Assembly: GCA_917880885.1 (NCBI GenBank)
Contig: OU862913.1
Coordinates: 6,200,001 to 6,264,000 of the forward strand
Length of the DNA: 64,000 bases
Direction: 5' to 3'
Source of the DNA: Limnephilus marmoratus
Lineage: Eukaryota; Arthropoda; Insecta; Trichoptera; Limnephilidae
Shown: one piece after another, positions 43,972 to 56,159 of the stretch
How the letters are laid out: the number at the start of each line of letters is the position of its first letter
Numbering within the stretch: position 1 is the first letter of the stretch
The notes under the pieces: model-generated
The model's database searches: none
What the model saw: the letters and a program-made list of their open reading frames with translations, nothing else
What the model was told of the DNA's origin: nothing
Made by a program: the position numbers and the translations under genes

Positions 43972-44545
43972 CTTTATTTATTTTTGTTTTTTTTTTTTGT
44001 GCATTACAGATTAATATAATCCTATTACAATACTCACAAGATAAACATAACTTTAACGAGAAAGAAAAAAAATTACAATAATATTTATTTTAGAGTTCTC
44101 TTGTTACTCTTGAAACCTTCGAGACTAATGTTGAAAATGTCAAGGGACCTAAAGATATCATTTAGCAGCACCATACCTCTTGTCATGCTGTGCTGGGCCA
44201 GAACATGTGTTCTGCAATGTGGAATACAGAGCAAGTCATGGTGGCGACCCACCATGCATTCTCATATAGGTACAGATATTTTAGAATTTTTTTTTTGGAT
44301 TTGTTCCAATAAATCTATGTATTTTTCTGATATGGGGCCCAAACAGCAGAAGCGTATTCTAAATTTGATCGTATAATGCTGTCGAACATTGATGTCGTTG
44401 TTTCGGGCTTGGAAAATTGTTTACTTATTATCACAAATCCAAGAAGTTTGTAACACGATGATGCCAACCCTATTATATGATCTGAAAAAGTAAGTTTGGG
44501 ATCAAATGTAACCCCGAGGTCCCTGATGGATTTTACTGATGACAA
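43972..44545 (-). pseudogene. 5'-truncated LINE (reverse)
   Basis: On the minus strand from 44545: SVKSIRDLGVTFDPKLTFSDHI, LASSCYKLLGFVI and SIIRSNLEYASAVWAPYQKN, the RT C-terminal region, then stops and shifts, then an A-rich tail (reverse of 43980-44000). It is truncated at its 5' end. Confidence 0.8.
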
Positions 44546-45258
44546 TATTTCATTTCAATATTTTCGTATAAATATTATATGTACCTATTCTAAAACTGCG
44601 GCAGTCCTACAATAGACGTACTTAAGGTAATCTACGGTGGTGTTTCGACGTTGTTAATTCGGGAAGCAGAGTTTTAATCCAGTTCATTCCGGAAGCAAAG
44701 TTCCAAACCAGCATATTTCAAATCGCGTGCTTCAAATACATCTCCTATGGTTAGCTTTTGACACTAATCACACCCACCTCCATTAGAACGATTTTTTTTT
44801 CTGCGGGAAGCGGCCCCTTAAGAGAAAATACTGAATAATAAAATGGAACCAATAAATGCGACGACAATCGCATAATATCATCGAAAATGTAACAAAAAAT
44901 TTCGGGAGACCGTATTAATTTTCACCGACTCGTTTTGTGAAAAATTGGCTCGAATTTGGAACGCTCTATCGGAATTTATCTTTCTTTTGTCATTTAATAC
45001 AGGCCCCTTCAAGGTCCTCATTACACATGTCCCTACTGACACTCTCACTAGGAGTGATATAGTTCCCTTGTCTGTATGACGCGCATGCCGAGGCGCTATG
45101 GTGAGGTTATTATATATGAAGAAGGTTTTATGCGGTAGACGGACGTCTGCGTGGCGGACGAGCGGATATATGCAGCCAAGCAAAAACCTGCAGTGTTATT
45201 TTAGATTGTATTTTGCGACTGTATAATAATTGTACACAAATAAAAGTCAATAAAATAC
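44546..45258. other. Intron 1 of copy B; no gene recognised
   Basis: Mixed composition; a GC-richer patch at 45075-45175 is unassigned. Confidence 0.4.
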
Positions 45259-45394
45259 CTGAGTTGTTTTCAGAAATGGATTCCGCACATTCTTCTTTGA
45301 TAAAAGGATATTCTATATCGATTTCCGTAAGAATCACAGCAACACTCTCTTCCACACTTGTGCCTGATCCTAATTTGATGGCGGTGGAATCCAT
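45259..45394 (-). CDS. Zinc-finger gene, copy B, exon 1 (acidic module)
   Basis: ATG at 45394 opens MDSTAIKLGSGTSVEESV; TEIDIEYPFIKEEC and SISENNS follow, and the exon ends TCAG|GTATTT in phase 1. It is 136 bp, as is the orphan copy at 6139. IKEE keeps a psi-K-x-E motif; the first site reads IKLG where the orphan exon has VKLE. It joins in frame to exon 2 at 39057, giving a 424-aa product with exon 3. The 6.2-kb intron holds the LINE and piggyBac insertions. An in-frame ATG four codons upstream (MCRS) is an alternative start. Confidence 0.7.
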
Positions 45395-45640
45395 ACTTCT
45401 ACACAAGGAGCTGCTAGTTCTGCTAAACTTTAACTTTATAATGAGGTTGAAAGAACTATTGAGAGAAGGAGTGATCGTTTTTGTTCAATTTTTTTTAAAT
45501 TCAAAAGGATTAAAGTAGTAAAGTGAAATAACACAACCGACAGGAAGCTTTCGGGGTAAGTTTATCCATAGATACTACTTAAAAGAAAAAAATTCCTAGT
45601 GTATGATGACATCTCAATGTTGCCATTTTAAACCTATTTC
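45395..45640 (-). promoter_or_regulatory. 5' flank of copy B exon 1
   Basis: Aligns with the flank of the orphan exon (6275-6545). It contains 5' UTR and probably promoter by position; no core motif was assigned. Confidence 0.45.
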
Positions 45641-46177
45641 CAATATAAAATAGGTACCAATTTACTTAATTTTTTTTATTTGTCATGATTTATTACGAAC
45701 AAGTAGAAAACGAAATTAGCATTAAATTTCATTTCATTATTAAAGTTTTATAATCTTATCATTACTATTTTGAAATTATTTTTAAAATTACGTTTTTTTT
45801 AATTATTGCATATTCCAGAAGATCTATCGATATTTCCCATAATATATAAATACGGACAACGGACATTCACTATACCATATTTAATAAGATGCCAGTGAAC
45901 ATAAAAATCGAATCAAATTGCACCACCCATTTCATAAAAAAAAAATAAAAATGGCTAATGGATCAAAACTTTTTATTTTTGGAATAAACTTATATTATTA
46001 TTATATTGATATTGTTTGTAAACTTATGTATAAATATGACTAAGAGTAATTTGCCTGTGTTATATCTGTCTATCTGTATATTTTATGCCTTTGTATTGTA
46101 GCTATTATTTAAAAGTTATTCTTCTGTATCTATTTTGTATATTGTGGTTTCTTGTTATATTTGTGATTTAAATTCCA
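45641..46177. other. No recognisable feature
   Basis: AT-rich. Confidence 0.4.
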
Positions 46178-46450
46178 TTAACCTTTCCCATACCGTGCTA
46201 AAAATACCCTCGACGTGCCGTCTTGTAACGCAGCGTTACTGTATGTGGTTTTGGATTTTATTATGCGTTTTTCAATAAATATAGTTGTGAATAATTTTTC
46301 ATATGCTTAAATAAATTGAATGTATAAACAAAACATTGGATTTGTGCATAAAACCTTAAATATAAAAAAATAATCATTCATTGAATAACAAAATATTATT
46401 TGCAATTCCATTTCTTGCTAGCGTCAAGCGCCCGGCAAGCCACACGTGTT
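46178..46450 (+). mobile_element. piggyBac-like left end
   Basis: TTAA at 46178 is followed by CCTTTCCCATACCGTGC and taaaaataccctcgac. The first 65 bases recur inverted at 61090-61154, and a second motif (gccacacgtgttagtggaatgcg, 46439-46461) has a counterpart there too. The other end of this copy was not located. Confidence 0.6.
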
Positions 46451-47069
46451 AGTGGAATGCGGTAGTGTGACGGTAATAGCGGAGGGTGAACTCGAGCTCT
46501 GGACCATTCCATATACAGATGGTCAAAAGTACATTCTCTTTTGAAAAACAAATAAATACAATCTTTTTATGCAAAAGCTTTTTATTATCATTTTGTTGTA
46601 CTACTGCTATCAGATAATAATTGCAACTAAGTAGGTAGATATATTTATTTTTTAACACTTTTTGGATAGAAAATATAGAAATAAAAAGTTACAAGAAATG
46701 CATATCCAATACTTCAACAATATTCGAATTAAAATATTTAAGCAATCCTACGTATATGTAACATTACTTAATTTTTGATTATAATCAGAACTCACACCAT
46801 GGAAAAAAAATCATAATGTAATAGTAATAGTTCGCGAATATTACAAAATATTTCTTACTAATGTATTTATTACAAAAATATTATTTATTTATTTTATTTA
46901 TAACAGGATTATAAGAGGGAAAACTTTACATGGCATAGTAGTAAGGTAGTAGAAACGTAAAGCTTTAAAACAATACATGTTTGATACTTATTTATACCTC
47001 ATCATTCGCTGAAGATAATATCAATAACTCGCGAAAATAAAATACGAAACAGAAAATAAAAAAAGTAAT
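46451..47069. other. No recognisable feature
   Basis: AT-rich; possibly interior of the piggyBac-like copy starting at 46178. Confidence 0.35.
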
Positions 47070-47130
47070 GGTTGCAACTGGGAATTAAACCCAGGATCTC
47101 TCTAGTCTTACCGGGACTTTATTATACATT
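47070..47130 (-). repeat. tRNA-like SINE head, decayed
   Basis: The minus strand has GGGTTTAATTCCCAG (B box) preceded by a weak A-box region. The fold is incomplete. Confidence 0.35.
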
Positions 47131-47341
47131 CATAGAATATCTCTGATAATATGATTAAAATACACATCAACACATTGATTACTTGTAAAAAACATGCTCA
47201 TTCTGTTCTAAAACAGGCAAATTGCCTAGTTGGATAGCCAAGGATCATTATAAAAAATGTAATGAGTAATGTAATATGTAGCGAAATACATTTTAATTTG
47301 AACATAAATCCAAAACATTTGAAATACACTTCAATCAATAA

Positions 47342-47696
47342 TTAACTCTTGACAGGCCAAGATGCCAAACAGGACGTCCGTAACCGCGGGGGTCGGCTGA
47401 TGACCCCATTTTTTTTCTTCTAAAATTTTAAACCAAAGCAAACACTTTTCTTTTTTTGATATTTTTTTTTGTTATTTATGTTTTTGCAGGGAATATTACC
47501 TACCTATATTTGACAAAATATTTTTTTCCTGCGATCAACGATTTTTTCACATTTTTTTTAAATGGCATATTATGTATTAATCCTTTGCGCAGGAATACCT
47601 AAATACTAAAAATATATTTCATGTATTTAAGTAGATATAAGAAGGATAGTTATTTTGGGGTCTACCTTCGGCCCCAGTTGGCTGCGGAAGGGTTAA
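47342..47696. mobile_element. Small piggyBac-like MITE
   Basis: TTAA at 47342-47345 and 47693-47696 with inverted ends CTCTTGACAGGCC / CCCTTCCGCAGCC and an inner pair gatgacccc / ggggtc. It is 355 bp and non-coding. The ends are only partly alike, so the call is moderate. Confidence 0.5.
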
Positions 47697-48263
47697 AAGA
47701 AGTGTACTAATGGAACTCGGTTCGTTATATATCATTATAATTTTGCACTAATAATTAAAATCCGTTTTTTGAACATAAACTAAAAGCTTTCAAGACGAGA
47801 GTAATAATATTATAATAAGAGTAGTTACGTAGAAAAATCCAATGCAATTATCACAAGTAAAAAATGAATATAGAAAGTGTTTTATTATTATTTATTACAT
47901 TAAATTTTCACCATTAATTTGCAACATTATTTTACACAATTATTTTTCACTATATAAAAAGCTCATAATCCATCAAAATATTTAATACATAATATAGATC
48001 GTGTTTTAATAGCACAATTTAATACAAATAGTCTACATCCAGCATACACCCATTCTTAAAAAAGCAAAATGTTTCAGAAATACCTAAAAATATATGTATT
48101 ATGTAAATTTATGTGGCAGTTCTTTTTTTCCAAAAAATATAAGAAAACTACAAGAAATCAAAACAGTCTTTATTAAATACCATGTTATTTATCTACATAT
48201 AATTCTAAAAAATTGAACAAAATATCGAAAAATGGTGAATATTTCTAAATACTATTACTAGCA

Positions 48264-49256
48264 CTATTCTACACAATTTGGACACCTGATCGACTTTTTT
48301 TCTGTTCTGTGTACTGTGCAAACCGGTTTTTTGCATTTTTCACAGAATATTCTTGTTCTTCGACTATGTTCTGGGCAAAATCTACAACATCCGGTATTAT
48401 AAATATTGTAAGTATTTGAAGTAGTCGCGGGTGCTGCAGTCTCCATCAGCGTCGGTGTGGTAGTGGACGTTGTTGCATCAGAAGATGACAAATACAAAGC
48501 AAACGCATCCTGTTGTTGCCTATGGAATTTGGCTGCACTGTTTTTTTCTTTTTTCCACGCTTGACTTGGCTAATTCAGTGCTTAAAATTTTTATAAAATG
48601 TTTTCTTTGACTCCTATCATTTTTTTCCAATCTGGATATTTTTTAACCCATAAAATATATGAGTTTAAAGTTGCGATGTCAATCATTTCCATGAATATCC
48701 GGAAAGGCCATCTTCGGGTGGGTCTCACACAAGAATATTCAGCTGTCATTTTGTCCCCCGTATCAACTGCACCTTTGGTTTTGTTGTAATGAAGGATTAT
48801 TTCAGGCTTTTTTCCTTCAGATGTGCTTATATCAGCATCGTTACATTGGGTTGACAATAAAATAACCGCGTTATTAATTTTGGGAACATACGACACCAGA
48901 GTGATTCGATTTGTAAAACAAAAAATGCTGCTAAAAATCTCCTTAGACTTATTTGCCAGCAATTCTGGTGGTACCTCTCTTTTATTTTTGCGAAGAGTGC
49001 CTGTCAAAGTTAAGTTATGGCTTAATAGTTCCTCCGCAAGAGGAATAGAGGTAAAAAAATTGTCAGTTGTGACTCCTCTGTTTGAACCAAAGTATGGTTG
49101 AACTAGATCCATCACCACTCGCCGTCCTTGATTAACCTCACGCTTGTTATTAAGCATTCCAGAATAAATTTGTAAATTAAGTACGTATGCGGTGTCTGAA
49201 TCAGCTGCACTCCAAATCTTCATCCCGTATTTTCCTGGTTTGCTCTTCATATACAC
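48264..49256 (-). pseudogene. piggyBac-type transposase pseudogene
   Basis: On the minus strand 49256-48591 reads KPGKYGMKIWSAADSDTAYV, VVMDLVQPYFGSNRGVTTDN (with the second catalytic Asp in TTDNFFTS), GTLRKNKREVPPE, and ILHYNKTKGAVDTGDKM with the third Asp. After stops at 48591 and a shift, the C-terminal Cys-rich domain follows in another frame (CCRFCPEHSRRTRIFCEKC, CTVHRT, IRCPNC). The N-terminal half with the first Asp is missing. It differs clearly from the transposase at 41235, so two piggyBac lineages are present. Confidence 0.9.
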
Positions 49257-49629
49257 TCTAATTTAAGCTTTGAGTTTAAGCTTGAATGTTAAGCGATTAG
49301 ATTTTTGCCTCGAGCTTTATGCTTTGAGATTTAAGCTTTGCTTTTACCTATGTCAAAAATAATGAAAAATTAAGAGTAACAAAACAGCAGCTTTTGAGTC
49401 TGGAGGAAATTGGTAACTGTCTGGTTATTTAGATCTAGGCAATACACGTAGCAGATAATGTTAATAAATTGATGAGATCCCTTTTTTATCGGTTCACCAG
49501 CAAGAAATTCCCCGGACAAGAGCGTAACATCCATCCACAGTAGATGACAGCAGCATTCGACTTGTTCTCATGCAATATTTCCCTACATACTATGAATATT
49601 TCCCTCTCCTCCCTTATTTAATAGTGGTC
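49257..49629. other. No clear feature
   Basis: Begins with irregular repeats of aagcttgag/ttaagctt (49263-49345); the rest is unassigned. Confidence 0.4.
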
Positions 49630-49890
49630 TATTCAAGATGTTTATTAAAAATCCATTCTTTAAGGCCCTTCCTTAAACAGCCGGTGAAAAACCACCATTT
49701 ATAAGGGATACATTGCTTGAAATGGCAATAGTTGTGTTAGGTGTGAGTAGCCAGGCATTTCCCAGCCTTCACATTTCCCATATTCTTTCCTCCCCCATTC
49801 AGTTCAGCCTCACTGGGAGTGCCTGATCATACCCTGATTGGGAGTGCCATAGTACCACTTATTTAAAATTGATCACATTTAAAAGACCGG
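49630..49890 (+). repeat. Unclassified repeat (family E)
   Basis: Same order of motifs as 24450-24650: ccaccattta, gcttgaaatggcaatag, cctgattgggagtgccatag. It may be the 3' part of a LINE or SINE. Confidence 0.6.
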
Positions 49891-50727
49891 TTAAATCCCT
49901 GCTTAAAGTATTAGAGGTATAATAAAATCCATATCTTACATTCAATGTATGGTTTGAAGGGCAGAACCAGCGCTACGATAAGGAGTCCATCGTCGTTGAG
50001 AGCCTGCTTAGCGTCGAGGCTGTTGAGCAGCATCTTACTTTTTGTGCATTTAACTTACAACTCGAGCAAACTTTGTTTGGCTAAACTTGTCGGAAAACAA
50101 ATTGCAAATAGCTATCGAAATGACAAATCAATCATTGAAAGACGTCAGTGCGTCAGTCCATAGATTTGGTCAACAAATTAGATGACAGGAGGGCCGCTAA
50201 ACATCGTGCTGCCATCTCGTGGATATTTTGGAATTACTCAGAAAACGGCCTATTAGATCTATGTAATTATTTTAAAAAAATGATGATTTTGGTGGTTACA
50301 TCCATTCTTTTTGTGAAAATTTTACGACTGCTTGCTGTAACCAACAATATCTAGTATGAGAAGTTCGGTGTGTGATTAATTTACGGAATTGCAAAAGGGC
50401 GTAACCTCTTTTGTGTTATTTGTAGCTCCTAAAACAAATGGTGTAACCCTCTTTCAAGGCAATCAGACTTACAATTAGTTGATGTAACCAAATTTAAATA
50501 AAAAAAAGTATTTTTGCAATGGGAGGTAATAAGGCGAAATATTCTTTTAACAACCGTTTTTTTCATATCGAAGGCAATAAGTTGATAGCTCGCAACTGAC
50601 ATTTTTTCAGAAATACTGTTATGCAAATCATTTATTTTTATTTTTTTAAGCTCTATTTAAATAACGTCGTCATTATACCTATATCTTTTTTTGTGTATCT
50701 TCGGCATTGACTATGTAACAATTTCTA
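49891..50727. other. No gene; gtaacc-rich stretch
   Basis: Several copies of gtaacc or its reverse (50402, 50442, 50486, 50294) resemble the ends of the small element at 51901-52200, so this may be a worn relative. Confidence 0.35.
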
Positions 50728-50865
50728 GACATTTTTGTTTTGAAGAGTTTTAATTATCCATGTACATTTGTTACTTTAATTAAAGTAACAAATGTAGTTA
50801 GAGTTTTAATTATCCATGTACATTTTTTACTTTAATTAAAGTGAACACTTCAAAACAAAAATGTC
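50728..50865. mobile_element. 138-bp palindromic mini-element
   Basis: Outer arms gacatttttgttttgaag (50728) and its exact inverse ending 50865. Inside, a 57-base unit is duplicated in tandem (agttttaattatccatgtac at 50747 and 50803), and 50764-50795 is a perfect 32-bp palindrome centred on ttaattaa. Flanks give no certain target duplication. Confidence 0.8.
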
Positions 50866-51269
50866 ATTATATATCATTACTTTTTTATATGCATCACTTA
50901 TTTTTTTTAAATAGTTATAGACTAGAAGTTTAAACATAATTAAAAAAAAAATAATAAAAAATATATAAGAACATTTTTTTAAAAACATCGAAAAAAAAAA
51001 TTGTACACCAAAAACGTCCAGGCTGGTGGCCGGCCGATCAAAGAACTCTTCAATGGAGTGTAATCTAGGCTACAGTAATTCGTTGGTTTCATTCATGTAT
51101 TTGATTTAATCGTTGCTAGCGGGGCACGCGATAGCACTGTGGAACGGACGGGTTTTGGAAGATTCCGTCGTTTTCCAGGCTGCCGGTCGGCAGACCTGCT
51201 TTTTTCTCATTTACTAATCGACCCCTATCGTATGAGACCATTCTCAATGACCGTGAGCACAGATATTCA
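50866..51269. other. No gene recognised
   Basis: A-rich at 50940-51005; the part after 51010 may already belong to a family B relative. Confidence 0.4.
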
Positions 51270-51615
51270 CCCACGAATTTACGTATTCACGTTCACCCTG
51301 CATGGGAAAGGGTACCGCTGCCCCGGGAACCTTTATTGGATAACTAACACCTCTGCCATAGGTCACCCCAAGTGGTTCGCTACGTTTGGTGATTTAGAAG
51401 GGTGCCCGGGTTCATGGGGTGAGGTTTGTCTAGGTCTTGGGAGGCGGATGACCAGGACATACTGAACCTCAGATTCCTACCCTCCCCTTAAAACCTTTTC
51501 CTTCCCAGAACTCTCCTCTCCTTCCTTTCCTAAAAAAACCCTCCACACAGCATCCCCAAAGATGACATAGGCCTTGAGGGAAATTATTTTCCTCAGGGCC
51601 TCCTGTGTGGAGCTC
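51270..51615 (+). repeat. Family B repeat, best complete copy
   Basis: In order: ccccgggaacctttattgg, taactaacacctctgccatagg, caccccaagtggttcgctacg, tgcccgggttcatgggg, cttgggaggcggatg, ttcccagaactctcc, and the terminal hairpin (51540-51612) ctccacacag ... ctgtgtggag with an inner cctgaggg stem. An A tail follows. It is non-coding and SINE-like in size, without tRNA boxes. Confidence 0.85.
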
Positions 51616-51900
51616 AAGTAAAAAAAAAATCACTCGGATGCACACTGAACGCCGAAGCAGGATGCAATAACACGATGTTTGAGCGTGACGCATTTTCGAT
51701 TAAAACAGTGTAACGTTCTCCACAAAATGAACGTCGTCAAATCTGTGGTAGTACTCAACTTTTAATAAAGTTTTCAAACTGACAAAATGATGTTACTAAA
51801 AACTTTCGATACGGCACAACTTATAGGATTAATGTAACCAAATAAAACTTAAAACTTTAGTCAGCCGTTTACCGTATGGGAAAATATTTCCTAAAACACG

Positions 51901-52200
51901 GAAAGGCTAGTTGACGTAACCATATAATTTTTCATAATAAATGAAAAGTAAAACATTGGATACGCCCGGGTAAAAGGGAGTAACCCGCATTTTATTAAAA
52001 AAAACGTCGGAATTTCCATCACTTACATCAATTTTTGGTCGGACTTCCGGGAAAAACAGTAGGTATTTTAAGGGGGTAAACTCTCAAATTTTCATAATAT
52101 ATAAACTTCGAGTATACAGATCGACGCAGTTTTTTTTTCAAGTAAAATGACATCAAAAAGTGAAAATCGACAAAATGTTGGTTACGTCAATTAGCCTTTC
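51901..52200. mobile_element. 300-bp MITE with 22-bp inverted ends
   Basis: 51901-51922 (gaaaggctagttgacgtaac...) is inverted at 52179-52200 with one mismatch. It is non-coding. It abuts the decayed fingers of zinc-finger copy C. No target duplication was certain. Confidence 0.8.
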
Positions 52201-52204
52201 TGCC

Positions 52205-52856
52205 GTCGATATGTGACTTGCGTAAGATGTAGTAACAATAGAAACATGAATAAAGCTTTTTCCAGTAAGAGTAAAAATGTGCCTTATTAAAATTACCCTT
52301 TGAGAACATGGTTAGCTGTAGTAGTAAAACAAAAAGGTTTTTCTCCAGTATGGGCGTGTAAGCGCATTGTTAACGCTTATTATTCTGAGCTGAAGTAGTT
52401 ACAGTAAGAACGTGAATGAGGTTTTTCGCCAGTATAAGTTAGAATTTGCTTTTTTTCATTTGTGAAATTAAATATTTACGGTAGGAACAAAAAAGTGCAT
52501 TTTTCTCGCTGACGTGTACGAGTTTGCAGATACAATGCGAACATAAATGAGGTTTATCTCTAATATGAGTAAAAATGTGACTTTTTAGATGTTCCTTTTG
52601 AGTACATGAATGGCTGCAGTAGGAACAAGAATAAGGTTTTTCTCCAGTACGGGTGCGCAAATGCCTTATTAACGCTGACTTGTTTTGAGCAGTAGTAGTT
52701 ACAATGGAAACATAAATGAGGTTTTCTCCAGTATCGGTGCGTGCACCGTTAAATCTGAACGTGAGCAGATGTAGTTACATTGGAAACATGATTGAGTATT
52801 TTCTTCGCTATGGGTGCGAAAGTGCCTAAATGTGACCAGCATGAGCAAGAGTAGTT
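52205..52856 (-). pseudogene. Decayed C-terminal fingers of copy C
   Basis: The minus strand shows about seven worn fingers, for example CSYCSHSCTQKEHLKSHIFTH (about 52560-52625) and pieces with taactacatctgctcacg, all with shifts and stops. They continue the array at 53131-53921 once the LINE tail at 52857 is removed. Confidence 0.85.
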
Positions 52857-53101
52857 CATTTATTTATTTATTTCTAAGAAACAAACAGTTTTTGTACAAT
52901 TTGCATGATAAATATTCAAGTGAACTGAAGTCAAGCCACAGAAGTTTTTATGCTAAAGTATATGGAAATGAAGTTTTAATATCCTTAAATTAATAATGAG
53001 AAGAAGAGGAATTTTGGAAAAGGATAGGAGATGCTCCCGTTAAATTTTATATTCTCATATTAATAGTGGATCGTAGGCGTTATTTCATATCGACATTTCT
53101 T
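52857..53101 (-). mobile_element. LINE 3' tail inserted in the finger array
   Basis: Reverse orientation: the A-rich tail is at 52857-52875 (reads tttatttatttattt on +). The finger text breaks at tagtt on the left (52852-52856) and resumes with tagtt on the right (53102-53106), a likely 5-bp target duplication. Confidence 0.65.
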
Positions 53102-53130
53102 TAGTTACAATGGGTACATGGAAAAGGCTT

Positions 53131-53921
53131 TTACGCAGTGTGGGTGAGTAAGTGCCTTGTTATATATGATTTGCGTGAGCAGGAGTAGTTACAAAGAGAA
53201 CATGTAAAAGGTTTTTCTCCAGTATGGATGCGTAAGTGCACTGTTAAATCAGATTTGTTTGAGCAAGAGTAGTTACAATGGTAACATGAATGAGGCTTTT
53301 CTCCAGTATGGGTGTGCAAGTGCCTTATTAACGTTGATTTGTTTGAGCAGGAGTAGTTACATTGGGAACATGAATGAGACTTTTCTCCAGTATGGGTGCG
53401 TAAGTGACTTATTAAATTTGACTTGCATGAGCAGGAGTAGTTACAATGGGTACATGAAAAAGGCTTTTCTCCAGTATGGGTGCGTAAGTGCGTTGTTAAA
53501 TATGATTTGCGGGAGCAAGCGTAGTTACAATGGGAACATGAAAAAGGTTTTTCTCCGGAATGGGTGCGTAAGTGCCTATTTAAAATCGATTTGCTTGAAC
53601 AGGAGTAGTTACAATGTGGACATGATTGGGGCTTTTCTCTAGAATGGGTGAATAAGTGATTTATTAACGCTGACTTGCGTGAGCAGGAGTAGTTACAATG
53701 GGGACATGAAAAAGGTTTTTCTCCAGTATGGGTGCGTAAGTGCATTGATAAATATGCTTTTCGCGAGCAAGAGTAATGACAATGCAAACATGAAAAAGGT
53801 TTTTCTCCAGTATGGGTACGTAAGTGCTTCGTTAAAACTGATTTGTTTGAACAGGAGTAGTTACAGTAGGAACACAAATGAAGTTGGTCTCCAGGGTGCA
53901 CCTTCAGGTCCGTTATTTTAT
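53131..53921 (-). pseudogene. Zinc-finger gene, copy C, exon 3 (9 C2H2 fingers), upstream exon destroyed
   Basis: Acceptor acttttgcag, phase 1; opens DKITDLKVHPGDQLHLCSYC and stays open for nine fingers, ending HTA then TAA where GEK is expected. Helix positions -1/3/6 are N/V/K, R/Y/M, R/A/N, S/I/R, R/Y/T, C/N/S, N/T/R, N/D/V, R/Y/R. Cys again replaces the core Phe in every finger. Although this exon looks healthy, exon 2 is cut by two transposons and no exon 1 is visible, so the gene cannot make the family-type protein. A shortened product from an internal start is possible but unsupported. Confidence 0.85.
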
Positions 53922-54046
53922 CTGCAAAAGTAGCAGGTAAAGTTTAATAAGTAGGTATCAATAACTAAACGAGAAAATTATTAAAACAAACTCACACAAA
54001 CAAAAATCGATTTTACCTGCAGTCTCGGCAATACTTTTACAGTACT

Positions 54047-55379
54047 ATTATTCTAAAGCATTTGACACTATTAATCATAGAAAATTATTGCAGATACTAG
54101 AAATCATAGGAATAAGAGGAAAGCTCCTAAAACTATTTGAAAATTACTTGAACAACCGTTGCATGAAAATAAAGCTATTGAACACTTTAAGTAAAAAAAG
54201 AAAAATTTTAGCTGGCGTTCCTCAAGGTTCCATATTAGGTCCAATTTTATATATCATTTATGTATCTTTTATTAAGAACATCTTTAAACATGTAAAACAC
54301 TTTGTGTATGCGGATGATACTGCACTAGTGATTTCTCGCAGTGATTTAAAATCATGTATTGAACTCTTACAAAAGGATTACATTGAGCTTTTGAAATGGT
54401 CTCATGACTCTGGTTTAATCATAAATGCAAAAAAAAACCAAATTGATACATATTAGATCACCCAATGCCAAGACAAATATTATTACACCAGAAATAAAAA
54501 CACACGGTTCAGATTGCTTACATGTTGGTATCCTAGCATTGTGTACATGCGAAAATATTGAAGTGGTTAAAGAATATGTTTATTTAGGTGTAATTATTGA
54601 CTGCTTTTTCAAATGGGATTTACAAATAAATAAAGTCTGTGAACGTCTGAGATCTATTGTTAGTAGATTATATAAACTTAAATTCTATGTTCCAATATGT
54701 ACACTTCGAATAATTTATTTATCCTTAGCTGAGTCTATTATAAGGTAAGGAATTACAGCTTGGGGACTTTCCTGTAAGACAAATGTTAATCATGTTCAAT
54801 CAGTCCAAAATTCATTAGTCAAATTATTAGCTCATAAAATTTTATACGAGCAAAGACACAATGTTGCGTACTTTTACCAGAATCTTAAAATTCTCCCAGT
54901 AAGAGCAATTCTGTGGCATAAAATTATTTTTCAGCATTTGAATAGCCCTATATACATAAATAGACTGGACCACACTTACAATACTCGATTTACGTTAAAT
55001 GAAGGACTAATCGTACCTAAGCACTTAAACAAATATGGACAAAGAACGCTGGACTACATGATACCTACATGCTTAAATATGTTACCTGCTAAAATTAAAA
55101 AATGTACAAATAATGTAAGAACAAATATTATATTGAAAAATTGGCTCGCCGAAAGAAAAAGTTTGTATTAAAATTCTTGTAGTAACACAAAAAAAATGTC
55201 TAACTGCATTATAAGTTTTATTTAAAAAAAAAAAAAAAAACTTCAAAGTAAAAGCACCCAATGACAAACTACTTAAAAGTAGTTTATTGGGACTTTTCTT
55301 TTTTGTAATATCTTATTTTATTTGATTTTCTGTAATATTGTATAACTTTTTTCCTCTAATAAAAAAAAATAAAAAAAAA
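54047..55379 (+). pseudogene. 5'-truncated LINE with RT domain
   Basis: Starts inside RT (YSKAFDTINHRKLLQILEI), then LAGVPQGSILGPILYIIY and HFVYADDTALVISR with an intact YADD catalytic box, a one-base shift at 54425, then YVYLGVIIDCFFKWDLQINK, a stop at 54748, and the C-terminal part ending LNEGLIVPKHLNKYGQRTL and LKNWLAERKSLY at 55171. A 3' UTR and A-rich tail (55340-55380) follow. Jockey/CR1 type. It is inserted in exon 2 of copy C. Confidence 0.9.
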
Positions 55380-55464
55380 TCCTTTTTAACACTAGAAAGA
55401 CCGGGTACTGCTCCATACCTATAAAGACCACGACCGTCACTTTGACGGCTGATCACTTTTTTCA

Positions 55465-55940
55465 AATTCGGAGGCGGATATGAGTACAGCTGCCCCGGGA
55501 ACCATTTATTGGATATCCAACACCCCTGCCATAGGACACTCCAAGTGATTCGCTAAGTTTAGTGACTTAGCAGGGGTGTCCGGGTTCATTGGGTGAGGTT
55601 TGTCTGGGTCTAGGTGGCGAATACATTTGCCCACCTATTGCATAGCGGACCGGGTCGGGAGGCACTTGTCGAGGGCGATACTTATCTTGTCCTCTCCAGC
55701 AGGACCTTTCTCATCCCGTCGCCTTGCACCGCAGTGGGAGGGATGGATTTATTCGTCCGTCACTCCTGGATACATTTACAATTTTTTCCTATTCATCTCT
55801 CACACTTTTTTTCTTCCGAGAACTTCCTCTCCTTCCTTTCCCTAAAAACTCCAATGCACACATAAATTCACACAGCATCCCCAAAGATGACATAGGCCCT
55901 GAGGGTTTTTTTCCTCGAGGCTTCCTGGAAAAAAAACATG
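55465..55940 (+). repeat. Family B repeat, long form
   Basis: gctgccccgggaaccattt, ggatatccaacacccctgcc, then the middle part with ccacctattgcatagcggac, ccagcaggacctttctc and caccgcagtggga, ttcttccgagaacttcc, and a hairpin worn on its right side (55855-55930). Confidence 0.8.
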
Positions 55941-56159
55941 TAAGTGCAAAATGCTGCAATGTACAAGCATGTGTTATGTTTGTACAATATCGATTTTTTA
56001 CGTTTTTTTATAAAATTGAATGCACTCTCCGCAAACGGGTTTCTTACAATTATCACACCTGTCATTTATTTGGTTTTTATTATATTTTTTATTAATTTGG
56101 CACTGTCGTCTTTCAGTAGTTTTATTTTCCGGTTTCTTTTCTTTTTCGTTTATATTAGA

